Source of the DNA: Legionella longbeachae
Lineage (GTDB): Bacteria > Pseudomonadota > Gammaproteobacteria > Legionellales > Legionellaceae
Direction of reading: 5' to 3'
Length of the DNA stretch: 15,226 nucleotides
NCBI GenBank assembly: GCA_016191305.1
Contig: JACPOX010000125.1
Span: 1-15,226, forward strand
In this document: piece after piece, positions 7,367 to 13,901 of the stretch
Layout of the letters: each line of letters starts with the position of its first letter
Numbering within the stretch: position 1 is the stretch's first letter
Notes under the pieces: model-generated
Told to the model about the DNA's origin: nothing
Database searches by the model: none
The model's input: only the letters and a program-made list of their open reading frames with translations
Made by a program: the position numbers and the translations under genes

Positions 7367-7373
7367 CTGTATG
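7367..7373. repeat. Left 7-bp direct repeat (target-site duplication candidate)
   Basis: CTGTATG lies immediately left of the inverted-repeat-bounded segment that begins at 7374. An identical CTGTATG lies immediately right of its end (9609-9615), in direct orientation and at the same distance (2 nt) from the conserved GTTCTT of each repeat. Confidence 0.6.
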
Positions 7374-7481
7374 GGGTTCTTTGCAGGATGGTACCAAATT
7401 TCCCAGGACACCCGTACAACCCTTTGCCTGTCTAGGCTGCAGCCAATAAATCGTTTTTGTTATTAGTTAACAAGCTCTCTA
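7374..7481 (+). repeat. Left long inverted repeat (copy 1)
   Basis: Runs from GGGTTCTTTGCAGGATGG to AACAAGCTCTCTA. Compared with the reverse complement of copy 2 (9511-9608) it differs by two substitutions, two single-base indels and a 10-nt expansion after AATAAATCG; everything else is identical. Near-identity suggests recent origin or gene conversion. It has no coding sense I can identify. Confidence 0.85.
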
Positions 7482-7483
7482 TA

Positions 7484-7774
7484 AAGTCTGATTGGGACAC
7501 GTTTAAGACCGAAGGTAATACGTTTTATAAGGACATGGTTGGAGCCATGCTCAATGAATTGTCACCGGATTCATTAGAGGTTTAGGAATTGGTTAACAAG
7601 CAATATTTGTTGATAACTCCATTATGGACTTTTAATAAAGCAAGCTATATCAAATTGGCTGAGTCGTATCGGGAAGACGCTAATTTTCGGAAATTCTGTG
7701 AAATTTTTCACCCAAAATTACTCGAATTTTTAGTCGCATCAATGCTGGTATATGCTCAGCATAGATTATCTTGA
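7484..7774 (+). pseudogene. TipAS-domain (thiopeptide-type antibiotic-recognition) regulator remnant
   Basis: One continuous frame reads KSDWDTFKTEGNTFYKDMVG, then AMLNELSPDSLEV, an amber stop (TAG, 7583-7585), then ELVNKQYLLITPLWTFNKAS and YIKLAESYREDANFRKFCEI through to HPKLLEFLVASMLVYAQHRL. This matches the TipAS pattern: an acidic helix with Pro-Asp-Ser before a Gln, a His/Lys-Tyr helix, an aromatic loop, then a Tyr-Arg-x-Asp-x-x-Phe helix and a final helix. The TAG most likely replaces CAG (Gln), a single C-to-T change. The MerR DNA-binding half that normally precedes this domain is absent; the frame instead begins in inverted-repeat copy 1, so the gene was also cut at the 5' side. It is probably inactive. 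The TipAS assignment is from pattern recognition only. Confidence 0.65.
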
Positions 7775-7802
7775 TTCCTATCCTCTGATGTGAGAAACCA
7801 AT

Positions 7803-8180
7803 ATGAAAATTAAGATACTGAATAATGCCTTATCCTTAGAATTAAAAGATGGCAGGCAGATGGGTTTCGCAGAATATGGTAATCCTGATGGTCAAGCAAT
7901 ATTCTACTTTCATGGATTGCCTGGCAGTAGGCTTGAAGCAGGCCATCTGCATGATGTAGCCGTTGCTAACAATTTTCGGCTTATTGGTTTGGATAGACCA
8001 GGCATGGGATTGTCTTCCTATGAACCAAAACGAAGGACTTTGTCATGGGTGGAGGACGTTGAGGATTTTGCTGATTCTATGGGTATCAATAAATTTTCAA
8101 TTATCGGTCACTCAGGTGGCGCGCCATTTGTTGCGGCTTGTGCTTATACAATACCACATCGATTAAATGGAGCAGCATAA
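7803..8180 (+). pseudogene. Truncated alpha/beta hydrolase (N-terminal half)
   Basis: A 125-residue frame with the first half of an alpha/beta-hydrolase fold: the strand FYFHGLPGSR (34-43) with the oxyanion-hole His-Gly, GLDRPGMGLSS (62-72), and the nucleophile elbow GHSGGAP (102-108, Ser104). Relatives are about 280-300 residues, with the catalytic Asp and His in the second half. Here the frame stops right after PHRLNGAA, so the acid and base are missing and the protein cannot be a working hydrolase by itself. Continuing in any frame past 8180 I see no family-like sequence, so the 3' half is lost rather than frameshifted. No strong ribosome site precedes the ATG. It lies 28 nt after the TipAS remnant inside the inverted-repeat element. 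Confidence 0.75.
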
Positions 8181-8218
8181 ATTGACCGTCGAACCCTCTA
8201 AAGAAATGCCTGTCTAAA

Positions 8219-9187
8219 TTAAAATACGTTTTTTATATGATATATGACGTCTTCTGCGTTTTCATCGTCTTCTTCGAGGTACGCTGCATAACTTTGATCA
8301 ATTTCCACATTAATATTTTCTACAATTTCATTAGAATTTGGCTTCTCTTCCAAATTTTTTAAAGTTATGCGCATTTCTCTTATTTGCCTAGCTAAAGCAA
8401 GCAAAGTGCTACTTTCACCCTGAATATTTTTTAACAATACTTCCAGGCTAAAAGGATAACCGCAAAGCTGATGATATAATCGATCAGTTAATGTTTGACG
8501 AGTTCCTAAAAGGGCATGATGGAATATCAATTCTGTGTGTTCTTGCTTTTCTTGAAAATTAAAATTAGTAACATCAATTCTCATTAATAAATCAACACAT
8601 AAATCATTTGCTTTTTTATAATAGGGATTTAACTTAGAAATATCTAACAGCAAACTATATAAAGTATTGCTATCGATTTTGTAAACTACATCTGTTAAAA
8701 GGGTATTAGCATAATACTTTTTGGCAAGTTGCCAAATTAATTCAAAAGCACTATGAGCTTGTGCTGTTTTTGCTAATTCTATTGCTTCTAAAATGGTATA
8801 ATTTTGCAGATCCTCTATTGTTAGAAATATCGTATAATTAAAATTGTAAACAGCGCATAAATCTTCTTGGATTTCCTTAGTTAATGGCTCGAGTTGGAAA
8901 ATTTCTTTTAAAATTGCTTTGCGCTTTTTTTTCAAAGTAATGTCAAGTTTAACCGCAGAATCAACGGCAAAATAAAACGTAACAATTTCAGCAAGGTTCG
9001 TATACTGCGTATACTGCGCACCACAAATTAAACTAGTTTTTGATTTAAAGTTTTCCGCTGCTTTTTTATTAGGAAAGGTAAGGTTAATCGAATTCTTATT
9101 AATATATATTTGTTGGATAGCGTTATTTTGCACCTCTGAAGAATATACCCAAATATATTCATCACCTTTTACTTTTATTTTCCACAT
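8219..9187 (-). CDS. Orphan protein, 322 residues, with acidic C-terminus; candidate secreted effector
   Basis: I recognise no domain. The first ~60 residues (MWKIKVKGDEYIWVYSSEVQ onward) look like a small beta-rich module. From about residue 85 the protein is mostly helical (Leu/Ile/Lys/Glu-rich, several Tyr), with no signal peptide or membrane helix. Near the end, EEDDENAED (305-313) is a glutamate/aspartate block about 10 residues from the C-terminus. This placement resembles the E-block of Dot/Icm type IV secretion substrates in Legionella; that link is an inference. I prefer the ATG at 9187 over the TTG five codons upstream. It is the only intact gene in the inverted-repeat element and has the very AT-rich, Lys/Asn/Ile-rich composition common in effector genes. 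Confidence 0.7.
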   Translation of the reverse strand: MWKIKVKGDEYIWVYSSEVQNNAIQQIYINKNSINLTFPNKKAAENFKSKTSLICGAQYTQYTNLAEIVTFYFAVDSAVKLDITLKKKRKAILKEIFQLEPLTKEIQEDLCAVYNFNYTIFLTIEDLQNYTILEAIELAKTAQAHSAFELIWQLAKKYYANTLLTDVVYKIDSNTLYSLLLDISKLNPYYKKANDLCVDLLMRIDVTNFNFQEKQEHTELIFHHALLGTRQTLTDRLYHQLCGYPFSLEVLLKNIQGESSTLLALARQIREMRITLKNLEEKPNSNEIVENINVEIDQSYAAYLEEDDENAEDVIYHIKNVF

Positions 9188-9369
9188 GCGTTGGATTTCC
9201 AATTTTTGAATTTAGTAATATTATGGCAACAGAATAGTAACAAAGAATTTAAATAACCTTAAAGGAAATTTTTTTTAGGGCGCGAATTGCGTATATTCCA
9301 CTCAGAGATTGGGGCTTGAGTAAATAATTGATATAATATTTTCTTTACCTCTACTCGATTCTATGTTTT

Positions 9370-9468
9370 TCATTTTATAGTTGGTGATTCTATAAATGTT
9401 ATTTGCTTTTTTTGAGCGTTAATTTCAACCATAGAGCCAATTGGCACAGTATAGATGTCTTTCCTCAT
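9370..9468 (-). other. Possible 32-residue ORF inside the element
   Basis: Between the orphan gene and inverted repeat copy 2 (9188-9510), the only protein-like reading is a minus-strand frame MRKDIYTVPIGSMVEINAQK followed by KQITFIESPTIK. IYTVPIGSMVEI reads like the start of a real small-protein beta hairpin, and ATAGG lies just before the ATG. It may be a tiny gene or the 5' remnant of a lost one. The rest of this stretch is AT-rich without visible structure. Confidence 0.22.
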
Positions 9469-9510
9469 GACCTATCATCGCCCCCCTATATGCAGGGATA
9501 TGAAGTGGTT

Positions 9511-9608
9511 TAGAGAGCTTGTTAACAACGATTTATTGGTTGCAGCCTAGACAGGCAAAGGTTGTACGGGTGTCCTGGGAAATTTTGGTACCATCCTGCA
9601 AAGAACTC
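9511..9608 (-). repeat. Right long inverted repeat (copy 2)
   Basis: Read on the minus strand, it runs GAGTTCTTTGCAGGATGG to AACAAGCTCTCTA and matches copy 1 (7374-7481) as described there, without the 10-nt expansion. It ends 12 nt before the LysR stop codon. Confidence 0.85.
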
Positions 9609-9615
9609 CTGTATG
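9609..9615. repeat. Right 7-bp direct repeat (target-site duplication candidate)
   Basis: CTGTATG, identical and in the same orientation as 7367-7373, directly follows the outer end of inverted repeat copy 2. Confidence 0.6.
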
Positions 9616-9620
9616 AGAGA

Positions 9621-10457
9621 TCAACAGGATACAGATGCCCTAATGACTTGAATAATTTTTTTACTAACTGGATTCCTATGTTTTTCAGGTCTATATACCA
9701 AACAAATTTCATCTCTAAATATAGGCGCATCTTCCATTTTTTTAAGATGATGATATTGAGATGCGACTCGTGTAGGTAGAAGGCCGTATCCCAGGCCTAA
9801 AGATGTTAATTTGGCAACAACATCAAGGTTAGCAGAACTAAGCACGCCGTCAAAACATGCTTTTTTTTTGCCAATTTTTTTAAGTATATACTGCGATTGG
9901 GCCAGATTTTTGTCATAAATTAATTTATTTTGTGCATCCTTGATATAAAAAATGGTGACTTCATCGGTACATAACTTGCTAATAACGAGATCGGGATGTT
10001 TTATTGGGTTAACAACAATTCCAAAATCAGCTTCCCAACTAATTACTTTTTCAGTCATCTCTCTTGAAAGGCCATGAATAAAATTAAAATCTAGTTTTGG
10101 AAAATCCAATTGTAGTTTGGGCATAAAACACTCAAGGGTGTAAAGAGCCACGGATGGATGAGCAGCCAGGGTATAACTTCCTTGAACAAAACCAGATTCA
10201 GGATTGGCTAAATTTCGAGCTTGCTCCCATTCGTATAACAGACGATGTGAGCACTTTGTAAACTCTTCGCCAAGTTTTGTTAACTGAATACCATTTTTAA
10301 GCCTAATAACTAATTGTCCTCCAAGTTCATTTTCTAATCTTTTTACAGCATAGCTAAGTGCAGGCTGCGATATTCCAATAATCTCCGAGGCTCTTGTAAT
10401 ATTAAGAGTTTCACTAACAGTTATAAAATACTTTATATCATTCATCATTAAAGACAT
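9621..10457 (-). CDS. LysR-family transcriptional regulator, probable regulator of the isonitrile operon
   Basis: A 278-residue LysR-type regulator. The winged helix-turn-helix is at about residues 19-49 (NITRASEIIGISQPALSYAV then KRLENELGGQL), with the conserved Ala, Gln-Pro-Ala-Leu-Ser and Leu-Glu. The C-terminal effector-binding domain follows: TLAAHPSVALYTL begins lobe 1, DFGIVVNP is the typical strand, and LGLGYGLLPTRVA the lobe 1 return. The length is slightly below the usual 290-310 but domain order is complete. I chose the ATG at 10457 because AAGGA lies 6 nt upstream; a TTG two codons earlier is in frame. It is divergent from pvcA with an 84-nt gap, the standard arrangement for a LysR protein acting on the neighbouring operon, probably with a pathway intermediate as co-inducer. 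The transposon-like element ends just past its stop without damaging it. Confidence 0.92.
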   Translation of the reverse strand: MSLMMNDIKYFITVSETLNITRASEIIGISQPALSYAVKRLENELGGQLVIRLKNGIQLTKLGEEFTKCSHRLLYEWEQARNLANPESGFVQGSYTLAAHPSVALYTLECFMPKLQLDFPKLDFNFIHGLSREMTEKVISWEADFGIVVNPIKHPDLVISKLCTDEVTIFYIKDAQNKLIYDKNLAQSQYILKKIGKKKACFDGVLSSANLDVVAKLTSLGLGYGLLPTRVASQYHHLKKMEDAPIFRDEICLVYRPEKHRNPVSKKIIQVIRASVSC

Positions 10458-10470
10458 AAGCAATCCTTAT
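10456..10470. promoter_or_regulatory. LysR-type binding-site candidate (T-N11-A palindrome)
   Basis: ATAAG, 5 nt, CTTAT is a perfect dyad and fits the T-N11-A rule (T10457, A10469) for LysR sites. It overlaps the regulator's own start codon and ribosome site, so binding would fit autorepression, and it is about 70 nt from the pvcA start. The dyad is short and could be chance. Confidence 0.35.
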
Positions 10471-10541
10471 CACACTCATTCCAATTAGTTATTTTACTTA
10501 TTTGTTGAAAGTTTGTATTTTTTAATTCAGGAGGCTTAAAA
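10471..10541 (+). promoter_or_regulatory. Divergent regulatory region and pvcA ribosome-binding site
   Basis: The rest of the 84-nt LysR/pvcA gap. AGGAGG (10529-10534) stands 7 nt before the pvcA ATG and is near-consensus. The AT-rich stretch contains TTGAAA (10505-10510) and several TATTTT-like runs, but no -35/-10 pair with good spacing stands out; activator-dependent transcription would fit a weak core promoter. Confidence 0.45.
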
Positions 10542-11597
10542 ATGAAAAATACAGGATTCAATTCAATTATAACTCAGACCTATTCAATCAGAAAATTCGA
10601 ATCAAAAAAGTCATCAGCTAAGGAAATAGCTAAAAGAATATTTGATGAGGTCATGAATTTTCGTCGTGTTCCAGACTCAACCATGTCTTGCAATGATTTA
10701 GATTGTCAAAAGTGCTCATCGTTGCATTTACCGAAAATTATTTCAACTGTTCAAAGAAATAAACCAGTTAGTTTTGTATTACCCGCATTTCCTGGAAAGT
10801 CACCTAATCCTGAAAAAGTATTGGGATTTTTACCAGATCATGCAGAACGACTTTCACTTAAATTTCTTGGAGCTCTTTGTGAGCAAATAAAAAAATATTA
10901 TTCACCTGGTATTAAAATTATTCTTTGTTCAGATGGAAGAGTTTTTAGTGATGTGGTTGCGATGAAGGAAAGTAATGTGACTGACTACCAAGCTGAGCTG
11001 GTTAGACTCATAGAAGACATGTCTCTTTCAGACATTTCAACGTTCAATCTGGATAAATTTTATGAAGGGCTTAACTTTGAGCAAATGCGTGATGAGTTGA
11101 TGAAAGTTTATGGAAACTCATTAGATTTTCTCCAGAGTAAGATTCGAAATGGTGCAAAAATTTTAGCCAGTCAAGAGGAGCAAGAAGCAAATCATATGTA
11201 CCGTGGAATCACTCGCTTTTTATTTGAAGACTCTATATATCCAGGTCAAACAAAAAGTCGTTCTACTATCCAAAAAGAATCTCGTTCTAAAGCATACGAA
11301 GTGGTAAGAAGAAGTAATGCGTGGAGTGAACTCATTGCGGAACATTTTCCTGATTCGGTTCGACTATCTATTCATCCACAACCCTGCGGTGCAAAAAAAT
11401 TAGGAATTCGTTTAATTAGCAATGAAAGTTGGATGACTCCATGGCATGGAGTAGCCGTTGAAACAAAGAAAGGTTATGTATTGCTTAAACGTTCAGAAGC
11501 TGAAGCCTTAGGCGCAGAGTTAATTTATTCTTCTGATGGACGTCCCAGTCATTATAAGTTAATGACAGATCAGAGCTCTTTTATTACAGGAATATAA
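10542..11597 (+). CDS. pvcA: Isonitrile (isocyanide) synthase, PvcA/IsnA family
   Basis: A 351-residue protein of the Dit1/PvcA family, about the length of P. aeruginosa PvcA. Family features: VLPAFPGKSPNPEKVLGFLP (79-98), DHAERLSL with a following helix, the core strand LCSDGRVFSDVV (128-139), RLSIHPQP (274-281) and TPWHGVAVE (299-307). PvcA-type enzymes convert the alpha-amino group of tyrosine or tryptophan to an isonitrile, taking the carbon from ribulose 5-phosphate. Which amino acid is used here is not visible; a tyrosine-type pathway is most likely with a PvcB and an aromatic hydroxylase next door. It is the first gene of a plus-strand operon: 1 nt separates it from pvcB. Related genes in Legionella and Pseudomonas have been connected with iron and biofilm physiology; the product of this cluster is not known to me. 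Confidence 0.93.
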   Translation: MKNTGFNSIITQTYSIRKFESKKSSAKEIAKRIFDEVMNFRRVPDSTMSCNDLDCQKCSSLHLPKIISTVQRNKPVSFVLPAFPGKSPNPEKVLGFLPDHAERLSLKFLGALCEQIKKYYSPGIKIILCSDGRVFSDVVAMKESNVTDYQAELVRLIEDMSLSDISTFNLDKFYEGLNFEQMRDELMKVYGNSLDFLQSKIRNGAKILASQEEQEANHMYRGITRFLFEDSIYPGQTKSRSTIQKESRSKAYEVVRRSNAWSELIAEHFPDSVRLSIHPQPCGAKKLGIRLISNESWMTPWHGVAVETKKGYVLLKRSEAEALGAELIYSSDGRPSHYKLMTDQSSFITGI

Positions 11598-11598
11598 T

Positions 11599-12435
11599 AT
11601 GAATTATAAGATTACTCATCTTAAACCATTTGGTACACTCTTAGAACCGAAGAGCAAAAATACTAATGTAAAAGATTTAAATATAGAGAGCTTGCGCAAT
11701 TTATTATGGCAGGACCAACTTGTTTTATTAAGAGGATTTGATACTTTTAAAAACGCTACAGAATTTTCAAGCTATTGTAAATCTTGGGGAGAGGTTAGTC
11801 TATGGCCATTTGGTGAAGTGCTTGAGTTGATTGAACAGGACAATCCAGAGGATCATATTTTTGATAGTAGTTATGTTCCACTACATTGGGATGGAATGTA
11901 TCGCCTGCAGGTTCCTGAACTTCAAGTTTTTCATTGTATAAAAGCCCCACTAGCCGGACAAGGGGGCAGAACAACTTTTTCAAACACAATTTTAGCTTTA
12001 AAGCATGCTTCTCCCGAATCAAAAAAACTTTGGAATAAAGTAACAGGCGTATATCAAAGAAAAATGGAGTTTTATAATAGTAAGACAGTATCACCAATTA
12101 TTAATAAACATCCGCATAAAGACTTTTTCGTTATTCGTTATAATGAACCTCCCTGTGCAGATAAAGGACGCTTGGTGAACCCACCAGAACTTGAGTTTAC
12201 TGGTGTTAGTTTTGAGGAGTTAGAAAGTGTTCATCATAGTTTAAAGCAAGCCCTTTATGCTCCAAACAATTTTTATTCTCATGAATGGCAAATAGGTGAT
12301 GTAGTCATTGCAGATAACTTTTCACTTTTACATGGTAGAGAACAATTTATTTCTAAGTCTCCTCGTCATCTTCAACGAGTTCATGTGTTGAGTAATCCTC
12401 CGTTGGATAATCCTGGCCTGGAGTCTTACAAATGA
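11599..12435 (+). CDS. pvcB: Fe(II)/2-oxoglutarate-dependent oxygenase, PvcB/IsnB family (TauD fold)
   Basis: A 278-residue TauD-type oxygenase. The iron ligands are visible as His96 and Asp98 in LHWDGMY and His245 in LLHGREQF; Arg260 (HLQRVHV) is positioned to bind the 2-oxoglutarate carboxylate. LVLLRGF (41-47) and GGRTTFSNT (122-130) are standard family elements. PvcB-type enzymes act on the isonitrile made by PvcA: with Fe(II), 2-oxoglutarate and O2 they convert tyrosine isonitrile to a vinyl isonitrile by oxidative decarboxylation, or to a dehydro-amino-acid product. The outcome depends on the homologue and cannot be assigned here. It starts 1 nt after the pvcA stop, with AGGAATATA before the ATG, and overlaps the next gene in an ATGA (12432-12435), so translation is probably coupled. 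Confidence 0.92.
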   Translation: MNYKITHLKPFGTLLEPKSKNTNVKDLNIESLRNLLWQDQLVLLRGFDTFKNATEFSSYCKSWGEVSLWPFGEVLELIEQDNPEDHIFDSSYVPLHWDGMYRLQVPELQVFHCIKAPLAGQGGRTTFSNTILALKHASPESKKLWNKVTGVYQRKMEFYNSKTVSPIINKHPHKDFFVIRYNEPPCADKGRLVNPPELEFTGVSFEELESVHHSLKQALYAPNNFYSHEWQIGDVVIADNFSLLHGREQFISKSPRHLQRVHVLSNPPLDNPGLESYK

Positions 12436-13865
12436 TCATCCATCAAGCTCACATTGTTATAGTTGGAGCCGGTCCAGTAGGGCTCATGTGTGCCTATCTA
12501 GGACAGCTATGTGGTTTGCATACTGTAATAGTTGATAAATCTGATGGGCCTTTAGAAGTTGGTAGGGCAGATGCTCTGAATGCGCGTACTTTGCAGCTTC
12601 TTGAACTAGTTAATTTATTTGAAGAACTTTATCCTTTGGGAAAAACCTGCAACACAAGCTCTGTATGGGCGAATGGAAAATTTATATCACGTCAATCATC
12701 ATGGTGGGATGAGCTTAAAGGTTGTTTACATAAACATTTTCTTATGCTGGGACAGTCCTACCTTGAAAAGTTACTGGACAAAAAGCTTGATGAGATTGGA
12801 GCATCCGTAAGGCGTTCAACAGAGATTAAGCATATTGAGATTAATAAGAAGGGGTGTCTTACAACTTTCTCAAATGGAGAGCAAATCCAATCACACTATC
12901 TTATTGGTGCTGATGGTTCCCACTCTTTCGTTCGTAATCATTTTCAAATACCTTTTAGAATTATAAGACCGCAAATAGTATGGGCAGTTATAGATGGGAT
13001 TATTGAAACAAATTTTCCAAAAGTTCCGGAAATAATTGTTTTTCAAGCAGAAACATCAGATGTTGCCTGGATTCCAAGAGAAGGGGAAATTGATAGGTTT
13101 TATGTAAGAATGGATACTAAAGACTTTAGTCTTGAGCAAGCAATTGAGAAAATTAGTAATGCAATACAGCCTCATACATTAAATTTCAAAGAAATTGTAT
13201 GGTTTTCTCAATTTTCGGTAAAAGAGTCTGTTGCTGAAAAATTTTCGATATATGACCGTATTTTTCTCGCAGGTGACGCATGCCATATCCATTCAGTAAA
13301 CGGAGGACAAGGTCTCAACACAGGGATTGCAGATGCATTCAATCTCATGTGGAAGTTAAATATGGTGATGAATTTCGACGCTCCCGCAAAACTTTTGCAA
13401 AGTTATGAAGACGAACGTAGGCCAGTTGCTCGAAGTGTCATTGAGACTTCAGGAGAACTTGTTCGATCCACTAAACATTCTCAAAATGGGACTCACGCCC
13501 AAGATTATGTAAAGATTTTACAAAAACGCTCAGGGAATATAACTGGAATGGGAATTCGTTATGGAGAACATGGGCTACGTGGCTGTCGATTATTTGATTT
13601 TGAAGTTTTTAACGGAACCAATAAAACACGGATTTATTCTATTCTGGATTATACTCAATTTGCCTTATTAATCTTTGGTGATGATGCATTGGCTCTAAAT
13701 TTACCTGGATTTGTAAAAGTGATACAAGTTTATTCAAAAGAAAGACTGTCTGGTTATTGGGCACATAACGCGCCCTATATAAACCAGGCAATTTTAGTAA
13801 GACCTGATTCCTACATCGAATCATCTGCACCGCCAGATAAAATTGAATCTTTATTTGTCAGTTAA
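12432..13865 (+). CDS. FAD-dependent aromatic hydroxylase (PheA/TfdB-type monooxygenase)
   Basis: A 477-residue class A flavin monooxygenase. GAGPVG (12-17) is the dinucleotide-binding loop of the N-terminal Rossmann fold, followed by an acidic strand end at VDKSDGP; RADALNARTLQLLE (45-58) is the aromatic-hydroxylase pattern; GADGSHS (159-165) is the DG motif shared by FAD and NAD(P)H sites; LAGDACHIHSVNGGQGLNTG (279-298) is the GD motif holding the FAD ribityl chain. About 130 residues after this resemble the thioredoxin-like tail of phenol hydroxylases. It would add a hydroxyl group to a phenolic ring or epoxidise an alkene using NAD(P)H and O2. In this operon the likely substrate is the aromatic isonitrile from PvcA/PvcB, for example to make a catechol. 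P. aeruginosa uses an HpaB-like flavoprotein (PvcC) at the comparable step, so this is a different enzyme family. It overlaps pvcB by 4 nt. Confidence 0.9.
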   Translation: MIIHQAHIVIVGAGPVGLMCAYLGQLCGLHTVIVDKSDGPLEVGRADALNARTLQLLELVNLFEELYPLGKTCNTSSVWANGKFISRQSSWWDELKGCLHKHFLMLGQSYLEKLLDKKLDEIGASVRRSTEIKHIEINKKGCLTTFSNGEQIQSHYLIGADGSHSFVRNHFQIPFRIIRPQIVWAVIDGIIETNFPKVPEIIVFQAETSDVAWIPREGEIDRFYVRMDTKDFSLEQAIEKISNAIQPHTLNFKEIVWFSQFSVKESVAEKFSIYDRIFLAGDACHIHSVNGGQGLNTGIADAFNLMWKLNMVMNFDAPAKLLQSYEDERRPVARSVIETSGELVRSTKHSQNGTHAQDYVKILQKRSGNITGMGIRYGEHGLRGCRLFDFEVFNGTNKTRIYSILDYTQFALLIFGDDALALNLPGFVKVIQVYSKERLSGYWAHNAPYINQAILVRPDSYIESSAPPDKIESLFVS

Positions 13866-13901
13866 TATTAATTAAATACTTAAATAAGGAGGGTCTTGTT
13901 C

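Larger units (their letters stand above)
7374..9608. mobile_element. Non-autonomous transposon-like element, about 2.2 kb, with long terminal inverted repeats and cargo
   Basis: The segment starts and ends with inverted copies of a roughly 100-bp sequence (7374-7481 and 9511-9608), and both ends abut the 7-bp direct repeat CTGTATG, the classic mark of insertion by transposition. Joining the flanks as ...TTTCTGTATG-AGAGATCAACAGG gives a plausible empty site between two convergent genes (PRPP synthetase and LysR), both of which are intact. Inside are a TipAS-domain pseudogene, a truncated alpha/beta hydrolase, one intact orphan gene and a short ORF. No transposase or recombinase reading frame is visible, so movement would need an enzyme in trans. 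The family is not recognised. A composite of two solo repeats that carried the DNA between them is an alternative. Confidence 0.6.

Noticed and set aside
7242..7466. Plus-strand frame from the end of the PRPP synthetase into inverted repeat copy 1
   Set aside because: The first part is an out-of-frame reading of the synthetase; the similar ending found in copy 2 is due only to the repeat.
7466..7601. GTTAACAAGC occurring twice (7466-7475 and 7592-7601)
   Set aside because: A 10-bp AT-rich direct repeat, the second within the TipAS coding sequence; probably chance.
9519..9779. Frames running through inverted repeat copy 2 into the LysR gene (both strands)
   Set aside because: They join repeat sequence to out-of-frame LysR sequence and show no family pattern.
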